Positions 1 through 10,891 of a stretch of 64,000 nt of DNA are shown here, piece by piece. Positions within the stretch are counted from its first letter, which is position 1, and every line of letters begins with the position of its first letter. Below the pieces are notes generated by a model, which made no database searches, was not told where the DNA came from, and worked only from the letters and a program-made list of their open reading frames with translations. Source of the DNA: Hormiphora californensis (lineage: Eukaryota > Ctenophora > Tentaculata > Cydippida > Pleurobrachiidae); assembly GCA_020137815.1 (NCBI GenBank), contig CM035359.1:4498032-4562031 (forward strand), written 5' to 3'. Made by a program: the position numbers and the translations under genes.

Positions 1-242
1 TCCAGGGTTTCACATCAAACAGGCGACTAGTGGACTCGTCCTGCAATCCTACTCGCCCAAAATTATCCAATATATGGTCGGTTATATAGAAAAGCAAGTA
101 TAAACGAGAGTTGTATCTTTGGATGAGGGGGGGGGGGTCCAGCCCTAACAATCTCTTTCTATCTGCGGCCCTGACTTTCCCAGAGTTCGTTCGATTTATA
201 AAGGAGACGGATGGGCCCAAAACTACTGGAAACCCATATCAA
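1..242. other. Unassigned leading sequence
   Basis: No supported gene or repeat. It contains a G-run near 128-136 and no splice-bounded open frame. Confidence 0.5.
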
Positions 243-399
243 TAAAGTCCATTTTTATTCAACTGTTCACCCCTCAACTCGTGCGCGTGCGATATTTAAA
301 TTTACGCTGTGCGCGCTACACGTTAACATGTGATAAACGCGCAAAAAAAATTCCGCGCACGACTTTGGGGGGTGAACAGTTGAAAAAAAATGGACTTTA
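243..399. repeat. Short foldback (MITE-like) element
   Basis: The ends are inverted copies of each other: TAAAGTCCATTTTT plus CAACTGTTCACCCC at the left and the reverse complement at the right. An inner pair, ACTCGTGCGCG and CGCGCACGACT, is also inverted. About 157 bp, with no coding capacity. No clear target duplication was seen, so the superfamily is not assigned. Confidence 0.7.
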
Positions 400-1164
400 C
401 AGCTGGACATTGACATTATCATGATTATAGTAAAACAGGAAAACATGAAATCAGAAATTCCTGCGTTACTTCGAGAGATCAATCTTACAAGATACGAAGC
501 GGAAGAGTACTTTTTGGATGGAGACGATGATAATATCAGGGTAGAAATAAGAAAAGTTTATGGGACAACAAGATCGGGAGATAATAAACCATTATTATGA
601 GATGGAGTATAGGTACTTTGGGTATAGACCTTGTTGTTTTAAAACGGGGTCGATGAAGGCAATATCTACCAGTAAGACAAGTTGAGTTTGATACTGCCCC
701 AAGAGAGATCAAGCCTTGTCAAGTTTTGTAATGCATTTTCAGTTTTTTTCTGCTCGTTTTCAAAATATCGCCAAGTTTAATGTTTGTTTAAAACAGACTC
801 CCAAGAAACGGACAAACAGACAGCTAAAACAGATCAAACAGTGAGCTGATCTGCACACACGTGCAAAAATTCTTGCCGCGCATTGCGCGCGAGAACTCAG
901 GCCTCAGTAGTGTGTTCTCGCGCCCTACAGACATGACAATTCAGGAACTAGCATTGTGGGACACGCACACACACGCATCTCATTCATAATATTTCTCATT
1001 TCAAATGGAGATATGAGTGTTATTATACCTTGTCGTGTCTTCGGGCGTAGTGCTCCAGCCGGATCTTTACAACATTCAACTGGTTCTGCCAGGCCTGTCG
1101 TCTACCTGAAAAAATCCAGGATTTTAAACAATCGTATAGATTTCAAAGGTAGATTTCCTGTCCC
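400..1164. other. Intergenic DNA without supported genes
   Basis: Open frames here are short and lack splice-bounded continuity. The forward frame beginning near 956 runs into the CT microsatellite and is not credible. Confidence 0.5.
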
Positions 1165-1430
<266 letters not shown>

Positions 1431-1526
1431 ATCATATTCAGTAAGTATTGATGCACACTTTTCCCTCGCATCATTTCTCTCCTTTCTTGCTTCATCTCGC
1501 TCTTTGATTATCTGCAAAAGATTTAA

Positions 1527-1640
1527 GGGGAGAGAAAGAAATATTGTTACATTAACTAAGGGGAGAGAAAGAAAGATTGTTACATTAACTAATAACTAAG
1601 GGGAGAGAAAGAAAGACTGGTATTTTAACTAATGGGAGAT
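1527..1640. repeat. Short tandem repeat, about 38-bp unit
   Basis: Three degenerate copies of a unit containing GGGGAGAGAAAGAAAGA followed by TTGTTACATTAACTAA. A related GATTGTTACTTTAACTAAC unit recurs in tandem at 30312-30450, so this is a dispersed family. Confidence 0.75.
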
Positions 1641-1664
1641 AAATAGAGTAATTCGGTCTAGGAA

Positions 1665-2557
1665 CAGTGGCGTAGCCAGGGTATGTGCAAACGTGCATTG
1701 CACTACCTGAGCGCTCCCAACTGCACTACCTCAAATTTTCCTGATTTGCACTACCACGCCTAAACTTTTATCGAAATTGCACTACTTCGGAGTTCGGTAG
1801 GACATAAACTTGAAATTAGCGTTTGAGATGTAATGTACGACACTGAATCCCAAACAAATAGAGATAAAGCACAAAGAACGAGAAAAAGAGAGGGGTTCAG
1901 GTGACAAGTTTATAGAGAGCAATCGCCAGTACTATGCGTTCCATGCCTCGATGGGATAACAGCACAACACCCAATTGCTAGGATTGTGCTATCCATGGTA
2001 TATTACCCTTCTTGGTTTGCGTGATTGTGTTCAAATTGTTCTCAGATTGTCAAAATTGACAAAAATCGGGAAAAAATTTCCGGGGGGCTTCGCCCCACGC
2101 TCCCACCAGGACTTGCAGTCCCTGGATCCTGCTTTGCCTCCTTCATAATGTTTGAATTATTGTTTTCAAAGTGCTTTCAGATTGTCAAAATTGGCAAAAA
2201 TCGGGAAAAAAATTCTAAGGGCTTTGCCCCACGCTCCCACCAGGACTTGCAGTCCCTGGATCCTGCTTTGCCTCCTTCATAATGTTTGAATTATTGTTTT
2301 CAAAGTGCTCTCAGATTGTCAAAATTGACAAAAATCAGGAAAAATTTCCGGGGGCTTCGCCCCACGACCCCACCAGGGCTTGCAATCCCTGGACCCTGCT
2401 CGTGGGGGCTGTGCCTCCTTCATATTGTTTCAAATTGCTCTCAGATTGTCAAAAATCGACAAAAATCGACAAAAATCGGTAAAATTTCCGTTATTAAAGG
2501 TGCACTACTTCAAATTCTTAATGCACTACCATGCTCAAAACCCTGGCTACGCCACTG
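1665..2557. mobile_element. Non-autonomous hAT-like DNA transposon, intact ends
   Basis: Perfect 17-bp terminal inverted repeats, CAGTGGCGTAGCCAGGG (1665-1681) and its reverse complement (2541-2557). They are flanked by an exact 8-bp target duplication, TCTAGGAA (1657-1664 and 2558-2565). An 8-bp duplication with CAGTGGCG-type ends is characteristic of hAT elements. The 893-bp body carries no transposase frame; its centre is a minisatellite. Exact ends and duplication suggest a fairly recent insertion. The right end overlaps the 3' part of a reverse-strand gene. Confidence 0.92.
2033..2480. repeat. Minisatellite inside the hAT-like element, about 125-135-bp unit
   Basis: About four tandem copies of a unit containing CTCAGATTGTCAAAATTGAC, a GGCTTCGCCCCACG block and CCAGGACTTGCAGTCCCTGG. 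The last block is itself a palindrome in two of the copies. The repeat lies wholly inside the transposon, so it moves with it. Confidence 0.85.
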
Positions 2558-3040
2558 TCTAGGAAGTGATATATTCTAAATCTCCGTACCATAGATTTTA
2601 TTCCTTCAAGAGACTCCAGGGCCTGTTGCTCAAGATCTTCCGCGGGAGGTGAGCTGGGTTCAGCAACAGGTAACTGCAGAAGGGAAATGGGGTAAAATGA
2701 GGAAGAGAAGTTTAGAAAAGGGGGTCCAGACTTGAGACTCCAGGCCCCCCAGTCCCCACTCAAGAACTGAAGAATCAAGAAACTTACAGCGAGATAATTA
2801 CTGAAGAACCAGAACTAAAAAACTTACAGTAAGAGGTGAGAGGGGCGACAGGGACCGCTCCACAGTCCCATTGCTCAGAGGTGCTACTGCAGATACAGTT
2901 TGTTGAACGGTAGGTGTTACTACCACCGGAGTTTCTTCTTCCTCTTCTTCACCGGGTGAAGAGAATGGGTCGGTGCCATCCGGTTCTGTAGTGTTGTATC
3001 TGGCGGTGGGGTTGACTTTTAAAGCTTGATATATGGCCAT
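2518..3040 (-). CDS. Two-exon gene of unknown function; 3' end supplied by a hAT element
   Basis: Exon 1 is 3040-2828: it starts with ATG (MAIYQALKVNPTARYN) and ends at a consensus GTAAGT donor in phase 0. Exon 2 starts at 2673 after TTCCCTTCTGCAG, also phase 0 (LPVAEPSSPPAEDLEQQALE). The predicted protein is about 122 residues, with an acidic run (EEEEEE near residue 34), Pro/Thr-rich stretches and no membrane segment or recognised domain. The exon 2 frame crosses into the hAT-like element at 2557, and about the last 13 codons and the stop are transposon sequence. Without the element the frame would reach a different stop shortly beyond. A donor-like ATG/GTACGG near 2596 could skip this tail. 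A splice-bounded segment at 3331-3239 could be a 5' non-coding exon. The splice signals are persuasive; the function is unknown. Confidence 0.6.
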
Positions 3041-3402
3041 AATAAATTTAGAGTTTTAAAGTTTTCCAAAGAAGCTGTTGGTAGCGTTGCAATGTCGGTT
3101 TGATGACATTTGTGTGACGTATGTAGGCGAAGTTCCAGCAGGACAATCATAGAACATTATCACTGTATATAATAATCTGGGTCCAACTATATATGTAGTA
3201 CATAATACTAACGAATAATTACACTATATCACTGTACCTTGATACGATACAAGGCTGGGTGTGTATCCTCAGTCCACTGTCAGGATTATTGGTATCAGAC
3301 GGTTTACATCTCTCATGAGAGCAACAGCCTGCAGGGAAAGGGAGACTGTTTAGAACCCTTAGAAAAGGGATAAGTTTAATACTTTATGCAGAGCCTGTTT
3401 AG

Positions 3403-3511
3403 CAGGAACCGACCGGATTAAGTAAACAACCAATCAGAACTCGTTATTTAGGTCACGTGACTGGTTATCAGCCAATCAGCGACCAGTATTTCCTGATTCG
3501 GTCGGTTCCTG
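3403..3511. mobile_element. hAT MITE, family CAGGAACCGACCG, copy 1
   Basis: 109 bp, ending in CAGGAACCGACC and GGTCGGTTCCTG, with a perfect 8-bp target duplication CTGTTTAG (3395-3402 and 3512-3519). The core carries two inverted CCAATCAG boxes around the palindrome GGTCACGTGAC. Other copies: 6868-6979, 31402-31510 and a truncated one near 57496-57532. Confidence 0.93.
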
Positions 3512-3519
3512 CTGTTTAG

Positions 3520-4375
3520 AACCCTCCAGTAAAAGTTTCCAGAGCTTTCTTTCTGTTCCATCCATATAACGAGAGGCTCACCATATATGCATGTGGTTAG
3601 AAAGATAGACGGTAAAAATTCCTGGAATGGATTCTAGAAGTTCTTTGTATTTGAATGACGTAAGTGGGTCAAATAAGCCGGCCCAGGTACAGAATTATTA
3701 TTTTCAAAGTGGTTTCATATCACATTTTCCACCTTCCGCTGCCGTCATTCGGTAATCTCATGGATTTATTTGTGACGTCATTCAGTGACGTAACTAATGG
3801 TCCCACAGAACTTACGTAACACGGATATATCATGTTCCCTTAATATTGGGGAATGTTTGCTTTAGCCTATCCCGCGTGAATAGGTTCTAATAAAAGTATC
3901 GTCCTTCCCTACATTCGCTGTCCCTCTCAGCAGATCAGTCCACTTGTTGTGTTTTTCTACCGCAGATCAAGTTCCTCTCTCCCTTTCTCTATCCTATCTC
4001 TCTCCTCTCCATCCCTCTCTCTCCCTTTCTCTCTGACCCCTCTCTCTGACCCCCCTCTCTCCATCTCTCTTGTGAAGGGAGTTCGTGTAAAAGCGCCAAG
4101 ATCAAGAGAACAATAGGGTATCATATATACTCTTGAAGTTTGTGGGGCCGGGACGACGAGCAAAAGAGAGGGAGAAAAGGGAGAGAAGGGATAGGGAGAG
4201 AGAGAGAGAGGGGGAGAGAGAGATAGAGGAAAGATAGATGAAAATAAGACTCCAAGATGTTACTATATCTTAGGCGTGTTCTCTTACTTTTATTGCATAT
4301 AACCATGAGGGACCTTTCAGGAAGATGGAACTTTGATTGGAGAGCAAGGAGAGAGATATATATATACGGATAAGT
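3520..4375. other. Intergenic DNA; GA/CT-rich, with CRE-like sites
   Basis: No supported gene. TGACGTCA at about 3773 is a perfect CRE palindrome, with TGACGTAA close by. Regions 3960-4080 and 4150-4240 are CT- and GA-rich simple sequence. Confidence 0.45.
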
Positions 4376-4706
4376 TTGAATTCCTACTGCATGGCGTTTC
4401 ACGTGACCATCTCATGCACCATCTCCCTTTTACTGATGATATCTTGAGCTACAGCACTTCAGCAGGGCTGCTGAAACCTATGTCCTCGGTTAAGGATTTG
4501 GGCGTGCTTGTTCATTCTGATCTAACCTGGTCCGGTCACATCGCTACCATCGCCGAAAACGCTAAGAGGAAAGCAGCCTGGGTGTTTAGTGTGTTCAGGA
4601 CCAGGGATAGAGGGGTTATGGTAACCCTCTACAAGAGCATGGTAAGAACCGCTGGAATCCTGCTGCCCTCTTTGGGAATCCTACCAAAACCAGGATACCA
4701 GTTTTA
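4376..4706 (+). pseudogene. LINE reverse-transcriptase fragment, decayed
   Basis: The forward frame encodes SVKDLGVLVHSDLTWSGHI and later VTLYKSMVR. These match the conserved stretch after the catalytic palm of non-LTR retrotransposon reverse transcriptases (the 'VKDLGV..D..L.W..HI' and 'LYKS.VR' motifs). After the YKSMVR motif the expected continuation lies in another frame (CCPLW motif), which implies a frameshift. The rest of the element, including endonuclease and catalytic YxDD, is absent. It is a dead fragment of about 330 bp; the clade is not determined. Confidence 0.8.
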
Positions 4707-5170
4707 AGGGGGGGGTCAACGCTCCTTCCCAACGGATCTCTGGTGCAAGGGAGGGATTAGGGGCAAGACTTAAAAATACCTGGGCCTTAGCCCCCTGCAG
4801 CGCGAAGAGAGATACCCTTTCCACATGTAAGATCATCACGCCTAGTCCCAATACCTCAAAAAAGGGTTTTCCAACTGGGCCGATTTGGAGTTCGACTGGG
4901 GGTTCCCCAAAATTGACCAAATGCCCACTATGGCCAAACAACACATATGACGGATCCTTTGCTGTTATGGGACCACGATAAAAACTGTTTACCTGCAAAC
5001 TTAATCAATTTACAGTTCCGGTTTCAAATTCACTGTCCAGATACCTGACGTCGTTTTTCGGACTGTCCCCCAGTTACGGGATATGTACGAAGCTCCAGGA
5101 ACTCTAATCTAGATGAACGAACGACGGGGTTTTTAAAAGCGATAAACCCCGGGCGGAGTGTAAACGGCGG
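4707..5170. other. Intergenic DNA without supported genes
   Basis: No continuous gene-like frame. Parts may be further decayed LINE or other repeat, but nothing diagnostic is visible. Confidence 0.4.
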
Positions 5171-5650
5171 CGAATCTCAGAAGTAACCAAATAATAAAAT
5201 AAGAAAGGGAGAGGAGAGGGGAAGGGGAGAGAGAGGGGAGAAAGATAGAAGGGAAAGAGGAAGAGAAGAGAAGGTAAAAAGGAAAGAAGAAATAGAGAAA
5301 ATAAAGGGGGGAGAAAAGCCCCCCCACCCCCCTTTTTTTCCCCCCCCTTTCGTTTTCCCCCCTTTTTTTTTACCCCTTCCCCTTAACCATTTATAAAGAG
5401 AAAGAGAAACAGGAACGAGCGGGGGACGTGGTAGAAGTGTTTTATTTTGAATAAAACTTCCCCCTTTTTCTCTCTCCCTCTCCCCCCCCCTCCCCCCTCT
5501 CTTTCCCCTCCCCTTTCCCTCTCTTTTCCTCCCCTCTTCCTCTCCCTCTCCCCTCTCTCTCTCTATCTCCCTCTGTAACCACCTGGGTCCCCACATAATA
5601 GGGCCCTGGCCGCTCCCACATGAGTATAGAACGCCCCCACACACACACAT
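5171..5650. repeat. GA/CT-rich low-complexity tract
   Basis: Purine-rich 5200-5310, C/T homopolymers 5320-5390 and CT-rich 5455-5575. Long reverse frames here are compositional artefacts. Confidence 0.8.
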
Positions 5651-6867
5651 GTACACAGAAGGGGGCTTTCGGTTACATACCCTTTCTTTCTTATGATACT
5701 TTCATCATTGTAAGCACAAAGAATCTTGTTCTATAACGAATGATAAAGAGATGAAAAATTATAGCTAGGGAAATGAGTAATGACCCACTAAAGACATCTT
5801 CCAGCTCTGTAAAATTGGTTGCAGTATACACTATACACTGATTTTGGTCAATGACTCTTGATACATGTATAGATCAGTATCCCAGCACACTCAGGAATGA
5901 GCCACGTGATTACACAGACTCAGGAATCAGAGACACACGTCATATAAAGATGATCTCAGGAGACAGTGAATTAGTTTGACTGTGTTGTAGAATTATCATC
6001 CTCAACATTTTAATGTGAATTTTTTGTTTTCCTGGAACCTCTTTTGTACTACAAGCCAGATATCTGATACTGGGTACAACAGAGGGCATTGGATACCAAT
6101 TGCAATCAATTTTGTCACACCCTGGTTACGTTTCTTGTTGCTTGCATGGAGGTCACATGACGCTTGTTGTTACCAATCAGTATAAGAATTAGCAAGCTTC
6201 CATTAGCAAGGTTTCGATTTACTAATGTCTCAACTAACGGTTTGTTAATGGACTATCGGTTAAATGTTAATTTATGCAGTTATTAACGAAAAAAATTAAA
6301 AAAACGAAAATTTAAAAAAAAATTAATTTTTTTTGAATTTAACAGTTTTTCATACCAGAATGAACTTAAATGATTAAATCATAACCCAGTTAGGTTTTAA
6401 TTTCATCTCTACAGTGCAAATCTCTCATTTTCAGCGAAAATAAATTTTTTGAAAAAATGATCATTTTTAATTCATTAATTTCACCAACTAAACTTTATTC
6501 ATTTTCAATGAAATTTCAGATTGCCATTGATCAATGTTAACACTATCGAGTGGCTGCAAATTTACGATCAAAATCAACTTGGAATAAGGGAAAACCTTCA
6601 ATTAACTAAAAAATCGGGAATTTAAGTTCATTAATGAATTTCTGCATTTTTCAACTTGAAACCCTGTACACATATCTGGCATAAGCCCACCAACATTGTG
6701 TCAAAATTTCAGAACCATTGGAATTAAGGTGCCGGAGAAATCGAAGATTTAAGACCCTCCCTTTTTATTGGCCCACGCGGTATGAGTCATTGCGGACATG
6801 CCTATACAGTATACACGACTATTATACACGACTATAATTATACACGACTATAGTACATGACTATAAT
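5651..6867. other. Intergenic DNA, AT-rich in the second half
   Basis: No supported exons. 6240-6660 is strongly AT-rich with many ATTAA words. 6800-6860 has tandem TATACACGACTATAAT-like words, which the next MITE used as its target (ACTATAAT). Confidence 0.45.
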
Positions 6868-6979
6868 CAGGAACCGACCGAATCAGGAAATACTGGTCCC
6901 TGATTTGCTGATAACCAGTCACGTGACCCAAATAACGAGTTCTGATTGGTTGTTTTATACTTGTTTCGGTCGGTTCCTG
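6868..6979. mobile_element. hAT MITE, family CAGGAACCGACCG, copy 2
   Basis: 112 bp, inverted relative to copy 1, with exact 8-bp target duplication ACTATAAT (6860-6867 and 6980-6987). Same CCAAT and GTCACGTGAC core. Confidence 0.93.
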
Positions 6980-7185
6980 ACTATAATCATACACATGCCA
7001 CATGTTGTCAAATTACCAGGTTTATTGTTGAGAAGACGTTCCTTTCTTTTCCTCAATCTCTCCATAACATCACCTATCTCTGTATCATCTTCTGTCGAAG
7101 GTGTGCTGTCCTTCAGTTTCCTGGGGAGTGAGAGGAATTAAAATAGGACACACGGGGGCCAAACAATCGGTGTTTTTCACTCTCC

Positions 7186-7330
7186 CTCCCCCTTTTTTCT
7201 ACCTTGCCCCCCCCCCCCATATATGGAGCATTATATATGATCCCAGTCTCTTTTTTCAACCTTACCCCCCCCCCCCCATATATATGGATTATATATGATC
7301 CCAGTCCCTCTTTTCTACCTTAGCCATCCC
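7186..7330. repeat. Minisatellite, about 58-bp unit
   Basis: Between two and three copies of a unit with TTTTCTACCTT, a C-run, CATATATGGA and TTATATATGATCCCAGTC. Confidence 0.8.
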
Positions 7331-7643
7331 ATGAATTATACACCCTCGACGAGCGACTGTCGACTCAGAAAGATCAGTGTGTGTGTGAGCGAATGTATGC
7401 TCTGCATGTGATAACGTTTTAGAATATATTATACGATCTCGACCCCCACACACATAATCATTTCAAGAGGCTGGGGAGATTCCGACATGCATAATAATAT
7501 TCCCGCTTTTTCCGCAGAACATAGAACAGATTTTAAGTGAGAAGAAAGACGAGGTAGGTAACTGCTTTCACAGTTCAATGAAGTTATAAAAGTCCTCGAA
7601 TTGTCGGGGATAAATTAAATAAAGTTTAGTATGTAGCTATATA

Positions 7644-7822
7644 CAGTCGGACCCCGATTTAGTGGCCCCCGATTTATTGGCACCCCGATTTAGTGGCAGG
7701 ATTTCCCCCCCCCCCCCCCCCCGATATAAGAAATTAACATTATTTGACCCCGATTTAGTGGCACCCCGATTTAGTGGCAGGATTTTTTCCCCCGAGGATG
7801 CCACTAAATCGGGGTCCGACTG
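7644..7822. mobile_element. Pogo-like MITE (CAGTCGGACCCCGATTTA family), short form
   Basis: Ends CAGTCGGACCCCGATTTA and TAAATCGGGGTCCGACTG, flanked by TA. The TA duplication and CAGT-type ends suggest Tc1/mariner, resembling the pogo/Tigger branch. A second right-end fragment follows at 7828-7884. No coding capacity. Confidence 0.88.
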
Positions 7823-7884
7823 TACTACGATTTAGTGGACAAGAGCCTTTCCCCCGAGGGTGTCCCTAAATTGGGGTCCGACTG

Positions 7885-8640
7885 TAATAATATCTGGATA
7901 CTGGTATTTAATAAAAAAGTTAGCGTATTTACTTAGGGAAGGTAAAATGTCGGAGTCTGCTGGGAGATGGGGTGGTTATAGTAATTCCAATAAGATTACC
8001 CTCGTACTCCGAGATGGGCATATTGTTAGTGGTTTTCTGCAGACATGTTGCTATATTGGTTACCATTAGTGGAATTTAGAATTTAACCATGAGGCACAAA
8101 AAAAAAATCAATATTCCGGCGTTTAAATTTGAAGCGAATAAATAATAAAAAGTGAATTCTATTCTATTCCCGTTTTTGGCAAAAAGCCAAGCTTTCATAT
8201 ATAATAGGAGCTCAACAGAATCTGTATTGGAATTTGTAATTTGACCTATCATAACCTGATAAGAACATTCCTGGGACATTCACACTTCTATCCAGCACCA
8301 CCAAGGTTGCGAGAGAGACAGAGAAACCGAGAGAAACAGAGAGAGACAGAGACACTAAACTAACTGACTAGCTGGGGCGTGGACCCCGGCGTGGACTGCT
8401 CTTGTCTCTCTCGAGATGGATAGGACTTGATTTTGAAATTTGAAAACTTATAGATTATAGTATTTGAATGTGATGTTCTTTCCTTTTCAAAAGTTATAAT
8501 GTTCATATCAAGACAAGTTGGGGACATCACAAACAGAGCTGAAATCAAAGCTATATGCAGCAAATTCAGAATGAAACTAAAATTACTGCTCATAATAAGA
8601 GTTTAGAACGATATAATGGATTTTATTTGATGAGTATGAA
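7885..8640. other. Intergenic DNA without supported genes
   Basis: Short open frames only. A GAGACAGAGA-rich stretch lies at 8310-8350. Confidence 0.45.
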
Positions 8641-8775
8641 GGACTGGTGAGAAAGAGAGAGAGAGAGGAACCGAGAGAGGGACCGAGAGAGAGACAGAGG
8701 AAGAGATCGAGAGAGAGAGAGAGGGACCGAGAGAGGGACCGAGAGAGACAGAGGAAGAGATCAAGAGAGCTGAAA
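8641..8775. repeat. GA-rich tandem repeat
   Basis: Irregular tandem units of the type GAGAGAGGGACC and GAGACAGAGGAAGAGATC. Confidence 0.8.
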
Positions 8776-8966
8776 GCCGTAACGGTGTAACTTGTGTCAC
8801 CTTTTTATGCACCTCATCATGTTACAAATCATAAAAACCTAGAGTGAGAGAGAGTGGGAGAGATAAATCGAAAGAGAGCGAAAGAAAGTGAAAGAGAGAG
8901 AAAGCGAAAGATAGAGAGAAAATAGACGAAGTGTGCTCGCTGGTTCCGTTTTGAGTATCAAAGGGG

Positions 8967-9152
8967 CTAAAAAGTAAAACTAAAAAGTAAAACTAAAAAG
9001 TAAAACTAAAACTAAACTAAAACTAAAACTCAAACTCAAACTCAAACTCAAACTAAAACTAAAACTCAAACTCAAACTAAAACTAAAACTAAAACTAAAA
9101 CTAAAACTAAAACTAAAACTAAAACTCAAACTAAAAAGTAAAACTAAAACAG
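8967..9152. repeat. (AAAACT)n hexanucleotide array
   Basis: About 185 bp of AAAACT, AAACTC and TAAAAAGTAAAAC variants. A/C-biased on this strand; not a telomere motif known from animals. Confidence 0.9.
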
Positions 9153-10429
9153 CTCCTAGCTGAGCTACTTTTCCGTCGAACATGTAATAAAACCATTATA
9201 AAAAACTCGAGAGACGTAATAGTTATAATGAGAGCGAGAAAGAGAGGAATTATTAATTGAATAATTTGTCTCCCATTTGCTCAAAGATTCAAGCTCGGTA
9301 CATGAAAAAAGGATGAGTATTCGAGTTAGTTCACACGATCTTTCACACACATTTACCAAAACTGCAACAACAAGGGCAACAACAAGGGTGATTGTGAGAA
9401 TACAAGCTGTATGATTTAGCAGCAAAAATAGAAAAGGTCAACCAAGTAACTTGTTAATTGCACCAACACTCTAATTTCATTTGGAGATTATTTAAAAGGG
9501 GAAACTATTGCAAAATGCCCCTAAAGAATGGGAACTGGAAACCGTTCTCTACATTTGACATTTTCACATTTGACAACTTTTCGATAGATAAGATTAACCA
9601 CCCAAAACGGAAACAACAATACTTCAAAAAAAGGAAGGAGAATCGAAGGTGAGATTGTAACTTTGATGACTAATATGAGAGCACAAAACACAATTTGGAA
9701 CTAAGCGTGAGATCTCGAGAGTCGAGTTGGGCGCTAGGAGCACACAAAGCGGTGAGTGTACCCCTATGTACACACGTTGGAGCACAAACACGCACACACG
9801 CCGAGCATGCAGGAAGCTGGGTAGAGAGAGACAGAGGGGGGGAGAGAAAATAGAGGGGGGTAGAAGAGAGAGGGGGTTTTCCCCTTCCCATCTTTAGTAG
9901 ATAATACGCACGAATCTCCGCTCTCGCCCCCTGTGGCGCGTCCGCGTTTGTTTCTTCCTCTCTCTCTTCTCCTTCCTTTTCCTCTTGCTCGTTCCCGCTC
10001 CCTGCGCCGCCCCTCTTCTCGAGCCGTTATCCATTCTTTCAAAATCCCTTTTTTAAATTTTCCCCTTTGATAGGGCAGTTCCCCTTCTTTTTTTGGTCCC
10101 ATCCCACAAGTAGCTAGCGTGGTAGACAATAATATCCACCATGTGCTAGGAAATTCAAAAAGCTCAAAGGATATTTTTGGAGCCAAAATTTTCCAAATAT
10201 TAACTGTGAGGTCAAGGATATTACATGCTTTATGCCCTTATTTGTTAGGTTTGGTTCAAAGAAATTTAACAACTAACTAAGTCGACATGTTGCGAAATGA
10301 AAAGATAAAAAAAACACATATTATTTATTTAATAGGCCCGAAAAGTGACTGAAGAATATAGGGTTTTTTTTCCTTTCATGCAACTTCCAAATTTCGTTTA
10401 TTTGGAGTGGGGCCAAGGATTTACAATTA
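9153..10429. other. Intergenic DNA without supported genes
   Basis: No splice-bounded coding frame. 9830-9900 and 9955-10010 are GA- and CT-rich. Confidence 0.45.
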
Positions 10430-10857
10430 CCCCCCCCCTTGCCGGCCGCGAAGTTGTAGTTGTCTGAAAAAAGTCTGTGCAGGAAAAACAAAAGCAAAAC
10501 CCAAAAAAACCCAAAAATTGCCTACTCAACCCTATTCCACGGAAAAAAAGTTTTTACCCATACATTACCTAAGAATTTCCCCCATCTCCTTTCTCTTTCC
10601 CCCCCGTCCTTTCTCTCCCCCCTTTTTTCTCCTTTTCCCCCTTTTTCTCTCTCCCCCCCTTTTTCCTTTCCCGTTTTCCCCCCCCCTTCCCCCCCTTTCC
10701 CCCTTTTCCCCTTTCCCCCAAACCCAATTTTTTTTAAAAAAAGGGGGGGAAAAAAGGGGGGGAAAATTTTAAAAGGGGGTATAAGAAAAGGGGAACAAAT
10801 AATGGAAAGGTTTTTTTTTTTTTTTCCCCTTTTAGGGTTTTTTTTTTTTTTTTTCCC

Positions 10858-10891
<34 letters not shown>

